The notes beneath the pieces are model-generated. The model was not told the DNA's origin, did no database searches, and saw only the letters and a program-made list of their open reading frames with translations. From positions 5,270,001-5,334,000 of the forward strand of contig AP026546.1 in assembly GCA_026075535.2 (NCBI GenBank): a stretch of 64,000 bases of DNA, in the 5' to 3' direction. This document shows positions 10,093 to 20,515 of the stretch, piece after piece (positions within the stretch are counted from its first letter, which is position 1; each line of letters opens with the position of its first letter). This DNA comes from Tricholoma matsutake. Its lineage: Eukaryota > Basidiomycota > Agaricomycetes > Agaricales > Tricholomataceae. A program made the translations under genes and the position numbers.

Positions 10093-10850
10093 ATGCCCCA
10101 AATGACGATACACATTGCATATCGTCGGTTGGGGTCGGGGTGCCCGTTTTCAGCATAGCTGGTCGAGTTTTTCCCTAGAAAATGATGTATTAGTACAATT
10201 GAATAAGAAAAAAAGAAAAGAAAAAAACTTTTGGTCATCATGGGGCTCATTTGCAGGTGTCGTTGTTGTGCCCCCTTGTTGTCATGTCATCCCCCTTGTT
10301 GTTCCATCACTGTAGATGCCCACAATCCACCCTACAAGCAGGTGCTTGTAGGCGTGGGGTGGGTGTCATCCCCCTCCATTGTCATGTTGTCCCCCCCGCC
10401 CTGCATCCCATCGTTGTCCTTCTGGTGCTGGTGCTGGCAGTGTTGTCCCCTCCCCACCCTGTCATCGTAGACAGGCTGCACCTGCCATCCCACCCTATGA
10501 GCAGTTGCTCGTAGGCATGGGGGTGGGTGCCGTGTCATCTGCAGCAGCGTGGTGTGGGGCATGGATGGCATTGGTGGTGAGCACCTGTGATCCACCCCAT
10601 GAGCAATCGCTCATGGGCATGGGGCAGATGTTTCTTGGATGTCGTTGTTGAGCTCTGGGGAAGGAGGTGGGGGCGTCATCAGCGTGACGTGGCAGGTAAA
10701 TGAGGGGGTGGTGTACTTACCTGGTGGGTCCCGCTATATGGGCCTCCCGCTGCCGTCCTGTCATTGTCATTGTCACCCATCTCTGCCCCTCCCATTTGTC
10801 ATTTATCGTTCCCGTCATTCCCATCATGCATCGTAGGCCTCATTTTTTCC

Positions 10851-10913
10851 CTAAACATAAAGTAATAGTTTAGTTAGTAAAATGAACACAAATTATAGAA
10901 GAAAAAAACTTAC
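10851..10913 (-). other. Intron-like module C, homologous to A
   Basis: On the minus strand it has donor GTAAGT, a TTACTAAC branch word and acceptor TGTTTAG, 63 bp long. Flanking exon text matches module A. A middle copy at 10175-10230 keeps the body and acceptor but has lost the GT donor (AAAAGT in its place). Confidence 0.5.
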
Positions 10914-11200
10914 TATGGCCCAAATGATGATTCACGTTGTTTGGGCCGCGTTGTGAGCAAGGTGGCTCATTTGTGGCCACAGGTGGTGTTGCCAGTGTTG
11001 TGTTTGTTGTCGTAGGAGTCAGCGTTGACAGCATTGGGGTCATGGGAAGAGAGAGGAGAGAGGGAGGAGCATCATCATCATTGATGGTGGTGGTTGTGGT
11101 GAGGTGAGATGGCGGCATAGTGGTTATGGTTGATGTTGATGTGACGTGATGTTCAACATTCATCATGTGATGTGTTGAGGGTGGGCTGCAAATGACTTGT

Positions 11201-11738
11201 CAGTAAAACAATTACAACACAAATGAAAAATCCCCCTTTTTGGGATGAAAAAAATTCTCTTAACACTTGTAATCCTGAAGTGTGAAAAGTATCCTCTCAT
11301 TCTGACTGAAAACAATAACAATAACACCTGAGGAAGGAACAGTCAATTCAATAGGGTTGTTCATGGTTGGCATTTTTGGTTCATTTTTCACTCATTTTTC
11401 AATCATTTTCTATTTCATTTTGATTCCATTTTTCTCAAGAATGGAACTGAGAATGAATGTAAAATGAATGTAAAATGGAACCCTACCCTTGCTTTTGTAA
11501 AAAGGGAACCAAAAAATGATCATTTTTCATCTTTTTAGCACTGTGCCTGGCAAGAAAAATGCATTTTTGCTCCATTTTTCTAAATTTTCCTTCCCAGGGT
11601 GTTCACGGTAACCATTTTTCATGTCATTTTCCATTCTATTTTTCATTCCCTTTTGTTTGTTCCTCTGCCAAATACACGAAAATGAGTCAAAAATGAGTTT
11701 GAAAATGAGCCGAAAATGGCCCAAGAATGGCTACCATG
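11201..11738. other. AT-rich spacer with TCATTTTT words, target of the 4.26-kb element
   Basis: Repeated TCATTTTT/AAAATGA words and no credible frame. Its last five bases (CCATG) are the target duplication of the LTR element that follows. Confidence 0.4.
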
Positions 11739-11930
11739 TGGAAGGAAGCTGGAGCTTCCAACACTCGAGACTCATGGGCACAGAAACATGTAAGGAACTT
11801 AGTATATTTCAAGGGGGGAAACTAAGATTCAGTACAAGTACTCGAGGTATAGACTATATACTACTGGAATAACATGTGATAATGGGTGCGGATGTAGATA
11901 AGGTTTGCTGATGTAAGAGACACTCTTACA
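11739..11930. repeat. Left LTR of the 4.26-kb element
   Basis: 192 bp, TG...CA ends, with TATATAC-rich text at about 11855. It is 191/192 identical by eye to the right LTR. Confidence 0.9.
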
Positions 11931-12381
11931 CTCTCTCATACTCCAAAAAAAATGACTGGGGTGGGGGGGGAGGTGACGAGGTCCATGTGGTCATGGTAGT
12001 AATCCCAAATAACTTTACGTGTTCGCCAGAACACTGAGTCAGAGTTGGACAGGTGCAGTGCAGGGGACATGACAGGTGCAGGGCTGGTGACAATGAATGG
12101 GGCTGGTGACAGGGCAGGACAGGTGACGTGGACAGGGACAGGGCCGGTGACGTGGATGGGGCAGGTGCTGTGGACAGTGCTAGTAATGTGGATGGGGGCA
12201 TGGATGGAAACGTGGGCATAGATAGTAAGCGGGGGGTGTCATCAGGTGTCGACGGCATCATTAGTGACACAGCAGGGGTGTAGGACACAGGTGGTGGCAA
12301 AACAGTTTGTTTTGGGGGGTTCTGTGGCAAACTGGGGGGTTGGAATGGGCTGTGAGGGTGTTCCAATGGCTCTAGAAGCAT
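11926..12381 (-). CDS. Pro/Ser-rich open frame in the 4.26-kb element
   Basis: 151 residues, about a quarter proline, with runs such as SPPPPPQSF and no recognised domain. The segment QTVLPPPVSYTPAVSLMMP resembles QAVLPPPMSHMATASPMMP in the frame at 13676-14110, so the two are diverged copies of one module. Whether it is translated is unknown; base composition alone could keep such a frame open. Confidence 0.25.
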   Translation of the reverse strand: MLLEPLEHPHSPFQPPSLPQNPPKQTVLPPPVSYTPAVSLMMPSTPDDTPRLLSMPTFPSMPPSTLLALSTAPAPSTSPALSLSTSPVLPCHQPHSLSPALHLSCPLHCTCPTLTQCSGEHVKLFGITTMTTWTSSPPPPPQSFFLEYERV

Positions 12382-12480
12382 GTGTCATTGTCTAGGAAAT
12401 GGGGCCAGTGGTCCAGAGTGGGGCAGAGCAGGGGGCTTGGTCATTCTCGACGAACACATCGACAATGAGGTGGCAGTAGG

Positions 12481-12620
12481 ATGGGGTGGTTTGAGGTGTG
12501 GAATGGGGGACAGGGGATCGTTGACGTGGCAGTGGGATGGGGTGGTTTGAGGTGTGGAATGGGGGACAGGGGATCGAGCTGGGGAATGGGGGACAGGGGA
12601 TCACGCTGGGGACAACTCGA
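12481..12620 (+). repeat. Tandem GGGGACAGGGGATC-type repeats
   Basis: A ~57-bp unit (GGATGGGGTGGTTTGAGGTG and following bases) occurs twice in a row and then partly twice more, each ending in GGGGGACAGGGGATCG-like text. Confidence 0.7.
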
Positions 12621-12719
12621 TGGTGTGGGAGGTGGAAAGGGTCATCGTTGTGGTTGGTGGGCCCAGCAGTGTTTGCACAACACAGACAACACCCAAATGG
12701 CGCTGATAGGTCCACCTAG

Positions 12720-13680
12720 CGCTATAAGGTCTGTAACCACTCACAGCAGTTCCGCATCAATCTCTCACAACACTTGGAACCCATTGAACACCTTTGAGCC
12801 TCACAAAACGCTCCCGAACAGGCTTCAAGCAGTCTCACACTACCTCGATCCCCCTCGATCCCCCTCGAACGATATAGGAACACTTTGAATGCACTCGGCC
12901 ACCATCATCATGGCCTCTGGCACTCTTACTACACACTGACAAGTCATAGCAAGGTTGACCAAGCTATTCGGCCACCGACTGAGCACACGCGAGACAACTA
13001 AGGACATGATGAGGTGAATTTCAAATGTTTAGATGGTTTGTAATGACATAGGATGAGTACATTTCGCACATATCAGGACTCCGGAGATTTAATTCTTATC
13101 TTTTATTGTTTTACTCAGTGATAGAGGTTTATCTTTTATCCTAGACTTCACCTCATGTAGGCCTCATGTTCTCCTTCCCCTTTTTGGTAGTACCTCTTCA
13201 GAACTTATTTAAACTTGTAATAGTTACTCACTTAAGAAAAGAAGAAAGAGATCGTCTTACTTCACTATAGTCTGATTTAAGAGTTCAGCTCTTGAGTCCA
13301 AGCCTCTTGTCTAGCCTGAAGTTCTGCGAATCATTGTGAACTTCCTCGAAACTTTGTATTAGCCCTCGAACCCTTCGTCCATTGTATATCATTATCGCCC
13401 CTCATCACTATCATTGCCGCCCCACTCACATATTCCTTCTACACACTTCGTAAAACTGTCTATACCATTCCCAATTACCTTGAACGTCTCCTCTAACCCT
13501 CAAACCTTATCGATCTCCCTCGAACTTACATCAAGAGATCTCACACCCCTTTGAATGTTATCGAAACCCTTTGTACCCACTCGGATGTCTTACGCCTCCA
13601 TTGGGTTGGATTCGGTGACTTTTAGTACCACCTTGCACCCTTCCTCTAACTTGTGTTATACCATCCAAGGCCATTTTAGT
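12720..13680. repeat. TCGA-rich gene-free block inside the 4.26-kb element
   Basis: Frequent CCTCGAAC/CTCGATC words flank an AT-rich centre. No open frame is convincing. The layout resembles 50530-51600 read on the opposite strand, including the word ACATGAGGC and a T-rich stretch, which suggests two diverged members of one repeat, possibly large solo LTRs. Ends were not resolved. Confidence 0.3.
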
Positions 13681-14110
13681 AGGTTTTGTTTGGGGTTTCT
13701 GGGTCGAGCATATCAGCGCATTTACAGGGAATCTGGGGCAAGCTGGGGTGGCTGGGACAGGGTTGGCAGTGAACGGGGGTGTCAGGTGAGTGGGGAGCTT
13801 CCATAGGTGCTGGCGGCATCATTGGTGATGCGGTAGCCATATGAGACATGGGTGGCGGCAAGACAGCTTGTATGGGGCTTAGCTGGGGTAAGACAGGGGG
13901 CGTGGTTTGTTTTTTGGATTGGGAAGGGGAATGGCGGGGTTCAGAGGGTGGTAGCATCGTCGTTGTGTTGTTCTTTTGTAGCCATTGGTGTTTGTCTGTT
14001 GTAGGTGGCAAAGCGGCGTGTTTCTGGGCTTGCTGTGGTTGACTGGGGTGCTTGGGCAGTGGACAAGCCATAGGCGACAAAGAGGGGATGTCCCCAGGTG
14101 TAGATGACAT
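13676..14110 (-). CDS. Pro/Gln/Ser-rich open frame
   Basis: 144 residues of low complexity without a recognised domain. It contains the LPPPMSHMATASPMMPP module shared with the frame at 11926-12381. It probably represents one exon-like piece of a repetitive minus-strand gene carried by the element. Confidence 0.25.
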   Translation of the reverse strand: MSSTPGDIPSLSPMACPLPKHPSQPQQAQKHAALPPTTDKHQWLQKNNTTTMLPPSEPRHSPSQSKKQTTPPVLPQLSPIQAVLPPPMSHMATASPMMPPAPMEAPHSPDTPVHCQPCPSHPSLPQIPCKCADMLDPETPNKTY

Positions 14111-14536
14111 TGTTGGTAACGTGGCTGCTATGTGAGGTGTACGCAGAGTTGGGGGTTATGTAGCAGCGGCAGTGGGCTCAGGGTGTGGAATGAGGGGCTG
14201 AGGATCGAGCTGGGGTGAGCTGGGGGTTGTAGACGGCTTCCTGGACCTTCGTTTGGGGTTCAGGGGGGACCAGAGTCATTCCATTGAGTAGACGATGTGT
14301 TTCAACGAACATGTTTGCTCATCATCTGGTGAATTGGTTTGCTGGGCTGTAGAAGGTCGATCCGCATTGTTTATTGCCTCGCTAACGGTCTCCTGGGTGT
14401 CAGCAGCCATCTGGGAGCTAGTCAAAACCCTAGTAGTTGTCTCAAAGGGCTGGGGATGTTGCTGTGGTGATATAGATTAATTCGGGAGTGAGTGCCTCCG
14501 TTTCTGAGGTGTTGGTGGTACGAGAGGCGGTGTAGG

Positions 14537-15190
14537 TCATCGTTGGAGGCAGTGGAGCTGGCAGGAGTCGTCTGTTGAGGAGACAATGCATTTCGACGAA
14601 TGCAGCTGTTTGTTGTCTTGCAAATTCGTTTCCTCGGCTGTAGACAGTTCATGTACGTTGTTTACAGCCAGGTTAATGATCTCCAAGGTTTCAGTGGTTG
14701 TCTGGGTGCTAGCTGTGGCCATAGTGGTCGTTTTGGAGGTGTTTGGGGCCGAAGTGGCTGCCATTGTTGGCTGTGAAGTGGCAGTGGCGACAGGCGGCTC
14801 AGGGTGCACAACAAAGGGCTGGGGACTTTGCAGGGGTTGGGTGGATCGACTCAGCAGTGTGTGCCGTCGTTTGCGAGATGCTGGTGGCAGTTTTGGGGCA
14901 GGGGAAGGCATGGTGGTGGTGGTAGTTGTCAACAACGTTGGTGTCATTGATGGCATTGTCGACAGGGCTGATGGGGGGTGTGCAGGTTTTGTCAACAGCG
15001 TTGTGGCAGATGGCAGGGGTGGCAGTGGAGTGCTGAGGTGCATGGAGGGGTTCAGAGACGCGTCTGGGGGTTCTGTGGAGGTGCCAGCACTCTTGTGTGC
15101 TGGCCGTGGCTCATCATTCAGTGCTGTTTGTACAGCGGTGTCTGCAGTGAGAATCAAGATACAGGTGAGCATGTTGATGATCAAATTCAA
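14537..15190 (-). CDS. Thr/Pro/Ser-rich open frame with hydrophobic N-terminus
   Basis: 217 residues. It opens MNLIINMLTCILILTADTA, a hydrophobic stretch that could act as a signal or could be intron sequence, since a CTGCAG acceptor-like word falls just after it. The rest is Thr/Pro-rich with runs of threonine. An upstream frame (15203-15517, minus) carries ordinary-looking sequence (DDHFAIGFPAQTPSS) that could be a preceding exon. No function is proposed. Confidence 0.3.
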   Translation of the reverse strand: MNLIINMLTCILILTADTAVQTALNDEPRPAHKSAGTSTEPPDASLNPSMHLSTPLPPLPSATTLLTKPAHPPSALSTMPSMTPTLLTTTTTTMPSPAPKLPPASRKRRHTLLSRSTQPLQSPQPFVVHPEPPVATATSQPTMAATSAPNTSKTTTMATASTQTTTETLEIINLAVNNVHELSTAEETNLQDNKQLHSSKCIVSSTDDSCQLHCLQR

Positions 15191-15802
15191 TAATAGAATG
15201 AGCTATATGACCTCGAGTAGGCGGCTGTGACGTGGCTGGGCAATGGGGTTCTCGAGGTGCAGAGGGATGGGCTCAGCAGTTTGCAGCAGTGTAAAGGTTA
15301 GTTCTAGAAATGAGTGGCACCATTCCCAGCACCTGGAGGAGGGGGTCTGCGCTGGAAAACCAATTGCAAAATGGTCATCGTCAACATTGACAACTGTGAC
15401 ATGGCGTGTGATGGTGATGGTGGTGATCAAGGGCTTGTGGGGTTGGGAACTGAGACAAGTCTGCTGAAGATGACAGGTGAGACCAGCAGGGTGGAAATGA
15501 GCCCAGTGGGGAGTCATTGGGCATCACTCGAGTCATTGGGAAGCCAGGTGAGGTTGGAAATGGTCGTGCTGGGTTGTTTGAAGTTTTTGGAGCCGAGTGA
15601 GATGTGCGGGGTCGAGACGTGGTATAGGCAGTGCATGCACAAGAGTATAAATGAGAGTAGCTGTTGATAGCTCAAGGTCTGTGTCTGGTGCAAAAAAATT
15701 GACCATTTTGGCAATTTCAGGGTCAGCAAGGTTTCAGGAAAAGAATGTGTGTGAGTGTGAGAGTGTAGAGTGTAGATAGTAAGTTCCTTACAAAAAAAAA
15801 AG

Positions 15803-15994
15803 TGGAAGGAAGCTGGAGCTTCCAACACTCGAGACTCATGGGCACAGAAACATGTAAGGAACTTAGTATATTTCAAGGGGGGAAACTAAGATTCAGTACA
15901 AGTACTCGAGGTATAGACTATATACTACTGGAATAACATGTGATAATGGGTGCAGATGTAGATAAGGTTTGCTGATGTAAGAGACACTCTTACA
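15803..15994. repeat. Right LTR of the 4.26-kb element
   Basis: The direct copy of 11739-11930, followed by the second CCATG. It is preceded by the purine run ACAAAAAAAAAAG. Confidence 0.9.
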
Positions 15995-15999
15995 CCATG

Positions 16000-16393
16000 A
16001 ACAACCCTAATATTTAATGAAAGAAATTTCCCTACTAAAATCATCTCATAATAGTATGAAATTTGAATTTTATTTCAGGCTGAAAACACACCCTGTTATT
16101 CACACCTTTGTGGCAGGAAACACTATCCCATAAATTGTTGAAAAGTTTGATGAAAATTCACCCATTAAGATGGTTGCAAATCCATACCCTCATCTTGGAT
16201 TAAAATTATCCCCTGTATTTCATCCCCTTGTAAAATGAAAATTCATCCCATTAGGTTAAGAATATTTTGTAATGTAACACATATGAACTCCATCCCTTGG
16301 ATGGCTGAAATTCATCCACCTGAATTCAGCCATTTAAGGAAATTCACATTTCCAAATTTGAATGGCTGAAAATCATATTGTGCTAGGTCCACA
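16000..16393. repeat. Degenerate TTCATCCC-rich low-complexity DNA
   Basis: Continuation of the pre-insertion sequence, with words such as AAATTCATCCC. No gene is visible. Confidence 0.4.
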
Positions 16394-16646
16394 GTGGTAA
16401 CTAAGCATTATAGACTGGATATCACAAAAAAAAAAACCATATATACAGCTATATACTCCATATGAACCCAAGAAACCAAGGGGAAATGGAGGAAATAGCA
16501 GGCACATCGTCGGGCACACTGAGCATGATGTGTGCGCTTGTTTGGAACTCTTCTGGTTAGTGGGAATAAAATCTGTCAGCAATCAGCCAAACATCGAAAA
16601 TCAAAGTGCAAAAGTCAAAATGTACCATGGAGTTCCCGCCAACCAT
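16394..16646 (-). repeat. Dispersed repeat unit U, inverted copy
   Basis: The reverse complement of 7070-7320, about 250 bp, nine kilobases away. It is highly similar, including the T-run and the TATATAGC text, and ends at the unit's own ATGGTTGGCGGG start. This shared left end suggests a true element boundary. Confidence 0.8.
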
Positions 16647-17087
16647 AATCCTGACGTCAATTAATTAGTGGCCTGAGCATTTTTGACTCTTAAGAAGCAT
16701 CAGACAGCAAATCGCGTTTTAGTTTTTTTCTCCCCATTTTCACTCTGGCACTCAACACCTGCCTGAAGTTTTTCACCCACCCTCCTCCCATTCTCTTAGC
16801 ATGCATTGGTGTAGTCTCATTTTTCTCCTTCAGACTTATTACCCATTTATGAGACTAACGGGGCATGCTCCGAAGATTCTGATTGCAACATTTTTCTTTC
16901 CTCCCAAAAAATTCTGTGTTTGCTGCATTGAAAGACGCATCCTGTCACATGATCATCACATGCCATCTCTGACAGGTTTTTCAGAATCTTCCCCCAAAGC
17001 ATGGAAAATCTTATTTGCACTACTACTAGCATATAAGATTTTACACTGATCCTCTCGTATATAACAAGTGCATCCATACAAAGCCCA
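16647..17087. other. Spacer upstream of the second F-box copy
   Basis: No gene is seen. A TATATAA word at 17058-17064 lies 24 bp before the ATG at 17088. It may be a promoter element but is very close to the start. Confidence 0.35.
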
Positions 17088-18440
17088 ATGTCTCATGACA
17101 CATGCTATCATGTCTTTGCCATGCCCATCCTACCACAGGACATAATCTCACTCATTCTTGAACAACACTTGTTCAATGACACATTCAGCTTGCAAGAATG
17201 CTCATTGGTGTCTCGCTCATTTCCTGCACCCAGTCAGAAATGTCTATTCCACATGATCCACCTGGATGATGACCTGAAAGCTCAGGAGCACTGTCAAAAG
17301 CTACATTAAGTCTTCTTAGACAACCCCTATCTTGTGACATATGTCCAAGAAATGTATGTGCTGGACTACCACATGGATACCATACCATGGAAACCATATG
17401 CCCCCAGTCAGGTTATCCACTGGGCCTCCAGGGAGGAGATGCTCCATGCAATATTGAAGATGCTTCTTAACCTACACCTGTTTTCTATCAGATTCATCCA
17501 AGGCTGCTCGTCGCCCAAGGAGTGGAAGTCCATTTCTGTAGAGCTGAAGATGGCTCTTGGATTGGTGTTCACACTCCCCACTCTGAAAGTATGCAAGCTT
17601 CTCGGAATTGATGATCTCCCAGTCGAATATCTTAGTGCCTCTGAATATTTGAAGGAGTTGTCGCTGACAGCTGCTTCCCTCACGCGAGATCAGGAGGCCC
17701 TAGCTACCTGTTCGAAGACGGCTCAGCTGGAATGTTTGGAATTGGCACACATCAGTGATTACAGTTTGTTCAAGACTATGAGGGCTTCGATGGATATGTC
17801 ACAACTTTGGGAGGTATTTGTGTGTTCGAGTGATCCACAAGTTGTTTGGGAGGCCATCAAGGAGTCCACAGGAACATTGGAAATACTCATGTGGAATGAT
17901 AATCATGGAGATGGCAGTGGTTAGCGTTCGTTTTTTGGTTCATTACAACTGATGCTGATCTCTTTTGTTGTATCTATCTCACTAGCATTTTCTATTACTG
18001 ATATGCATCTGGCACCTTTCATGACATTACGCATCTTGCATCTTGCAACCATAATCTATCCAGGACATACACTTCTATGGCTAGTCCAGTCCTTGAGAGA
18101 AATAGTATCAGGAGTTGGTGATGGCATCGGCAACCTAGAGGAAATCAGTATCCACCTTGAATTTCGGGCAATACAGAGTGGTATAGACATAAGGTTGGGG
18201 TTACAGGTCAGCCTCTGGAACAAATTGGACAGACTTCTCACCCATTCTGGGAAATTTCCAAAATTGCACCACATTTACCTATGTGTCAGCTCTCCATTTG
18301 CTCATTGTGTAAACATCGAGGAGTTGTTTTCAAGCTATGTTCCAGAGGTCTCGAGGAAGGGGCTTCTTCATATGGGTTATAATACAGTCTGGCTGGATTA
18401 TCCGATTGAGTGGCGTGAGGCTGCGGTTGGACATGATTGA
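17088..18440 (+). pseudogene. Second F-box gene copy, broken by one nonsense codon
   Basis: It is collinear with 2380-3754, with the same F-box, leucine-rich body, 66-bp intron (17920-17985) and C-terminus ending AAVGHD. The CAA codon of the intact gene (KLHQVF) is TAA here at 17307-17309, stopping the frame after 73 residues; the rest stays open. Many other differences from the intact copy are C to T or G to A, often at CpG (for example GACGACGAC to GATGATGAC). The CpG loss is dense in the first third and sparse after about 17630. Homology continues past the stop to about 18560, so this is a segmental duplication and not a retrocopy. Confidence 0.8.
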
Positions 18441-20270
18441 AGGGAGGGGGCTGGTACTATGTTAGGGAGGCATGCGCTTGATCCTGGAATGGGTCTAGTT
18501 CGACGGTCTTGAATTGAACTGGGACGGTCAAGTGGCCTGCCGGTGCTAGTGCGTGGATGACAATATCGACTGGCTGTTGACTCACATTGTTCTATTGCAT
18601 GAAATGGCACAATGCAGCTCAATTAAAGCTCTTGTACTGCCAGTCTGTGTATGTACAATCGGACCGCTCATAACCCATACCCGGTCCATTGATTTGGAGA
18701 GGTATGCCAAAGGAAATTGTGGAAAAACCGTATACAAAAAACAATCAGGGCCACACTAAATTATGTTCTTACTGACATAGTATAGACTAACTTGAATGAT
18801 ATGATACCGTGTCTTTCATACACTAGCCTCTTTTGTGGCAGAGCCTATTGAATGAGGCCAAAAGTGCCATGAATTTGTGCGCGATAAGCCTGTTGTTTGT
18901 TTGGGTCATCAATGTGGTAAGGCAAGTGGTTAAGTTGATGTTCTCTGTCATGATTGAATCTATAACTGCTTGAGTGCTACTTGCCATTTTCTTTGTGAAT
19001 TATTTATACCAATTATTTGGCTCGATACTGATAGATGTGGAAAAAATCAAATAAATAAATAAAAAAGTCTTGGATACTGAATTGGGAGTGTGCATACTCA
19101 CTGTCAAAGGTAGCAAGCCACTCAGGCATTAAAAGTATTGAATTCAATTAAAATTTCTGTGCACTATGTGCACTCTCATCTACACCATGTCAAGATCATT
19201 TTTATGGCTGCCTCTGTGGCCTCCTAGTTATGTATTACAATGACTTGGAAGCCTGAAGTTATATGTCAAATTCTCAAAGAATGGGCTGAGTGAGTGGTCA
19301 CAAATGAAATTTCAATCAGTATTTTACAACAAAACACCAAAGCCTATCTTGCATTAAACACAGGTTGGGCACTGGGACTACTGTATTAGATGGCTGTTTC
19401 ATGAACAGCAGAGGAGATAAGAATAGTGAAGATACATCAATTTTTAGGAGCATAGTTTGTGGATGAATAAACCAACATTTTAATTGTAAAAATCAAGGTA
19501 AGATGTTTAGTTCATGGACATTTTGAGCACAGCAATATTGAACATGCCACCAGGAAGTACTTCTTGCAGGTAGTCCACCCTGTGACTGCCAGGGGACAAT
19601 TATCATTAGTGAAACATGAAACACTGAACTGAGATTTATCAAATGCAACACATTCTTAAATAATCCCCCAGAATCACTATTCCAGCTCAATTTGCTATGC
19701 TATGAACACCCCCCTCATAGCTTGAAGGTGCACAGTTGTCATTCAGACACCTCAAGCTTGTTGCCATGAAACTGACCATGTTTCATTATGTACAGAACAC
19801 AAAAATGACATTGCTTAGCACCTACACTTCTGGCTACAACTCCTCAACTAGGATTTCAGACCTACAATTACACACAAGGTCAATGAATTGGGCCTCCAAT
19901 AGGAAGCAATGAGCATAGGAAACACAAGAGTGAGGATGATGATGGTAAGAATGTCTGCATTTGGCGTGGGAAACACTTACAAACTCCGCTCAGTATCAGT
20001 GTCAGTATTGGCCACACCCATCAGTATCGAGCCTGAACTATTTGAGCATAGAATTAAGGGTCCATCAGATTATATTATTACATAAATGGAATGTAGTGGA
20101 TTGTGTTTAAGAGAAAAGTCTTGCGGGACTGGAGCACAGCATATAGAAAAGGTGGGCTGCATTGTAATTCAGTCAAAAAGAGCAGACATCTGCGTATCGT
20201 CGATGAATGTGCCCTTTTTAGATTGAGATTAAGTTTGATCCCAAGGAAAGGATTTTGCTGAAGTGAGGAC
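18441..20270. other. Long spacer; duplicated F-box tail then nothing recognised
   Basis: Bases 18441-18560 match the 3' flank of the intact F-box gene. From 18560 on I find no frame, repeat family or RNA gene. There is a short AAAT microsatellite near 19050. Confidence 0.4.
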
Positions 20271-20440
20271 CCCGGATAACCCCTACCGAGGCTTGATCCT
20301 GAAACAGACATTTTTGGCAGATTTTGATGAAACAGCTAGGTGATTTCAGACATTTTGGGGGGTAAACACAAAAATAGCTAGGTCAGATGTCCAGACATCT
20401 GGAGCGAGTAGTAGGTACCTAGATCCCCAACAGACATATG

Positions 20441-20515
20441 AACCAGTGGTGTAGTGGTCAATTGTACACTAGTTTCAAGTTGGTGCTTACGAGTCTTTGA
20501 GTTCAATTCTGGGAT
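20441..20515 (+). repeat. tRNA-derived pol III promoter (SINE head or tRNA relic)
   Basis: A perfect A-box consensus match (TGGTGTAGTGG, 20447-20457) is followed 42 bp later by a B-box-like GAGTTCAATTC (20499-20509), correct tRNA spacing. The acceptor and T stems do not pair, so it is not a functional tRNA. It sits near the left end of the Ulp1 element. A SINE fragment is the simplest reading; no tail was identified. Confidence 0.5.

Larger units (their letters stand above)
8991..11200 (-). pseudogene. Repetitive Pro/Thr/His-rich coding-like block with duplicated introns
   Basis: The minus strand has several short open frames rich in Pro, Thr and His (for example the frame from 11166 to 10870 starting MMNVEHHVTSTSTITTM). 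Three homologous intron-like segments lie at 10026-10092, 10175-10230 and 10851-10913, preceded by similar exon text (ATCRTCATTTGGG) and followed by GGGAAAAA. The plus strand shows at least five copies of a GAGCAGTTGCTC-like palindromic word (about 9091, 9780, 10332, 10498, 10602). No continuous gene can be assembled. It may be the body of a non-autonomous element or a tandem-duplicated low-complexity gene. Confidence 0.35.
11739..15994. mobile_element. Non-autonomous LTR retroelement (LARD-like, 4256 bp), TSD CCATG
   Basis: Direct LTRs of 192 bp (11739-11930 and 15803-15994) start TGGAAGG and end CTCTTACA. The flanking CCATG is duplicated at 11734-11738 and 15995-15999. I find one mismatch between the LTRs (GCGG versus GCAG, a CpG change), so the insertion is recent. 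The 3.87-kb interior has no gag, protease, RT or integrase text. It carries Pro/Thr/Ser-rich open frames on the minus strand, tandem repeats near 12480-12620, and a TCGA-rich block at 12720-13680. A purine run precedes the right LTR, and the left LTR is bordered by a pyrimidine-rich run (purine-rich on the minus strand), so orientation stays open. It must be mobilised in trans. Confidence 0.85.

Noticed and set aside
12481..12888. Plus-strand Gly/Trp-rich 135-residue ORF
   Set aside because: Product of the GGGGACAGGGGATC tandem repeat and G-rich composition.
20441..20515. Functional tRNA gene
   Set aside because: A and B boxes are present, but acceptor and T stems do not pair.
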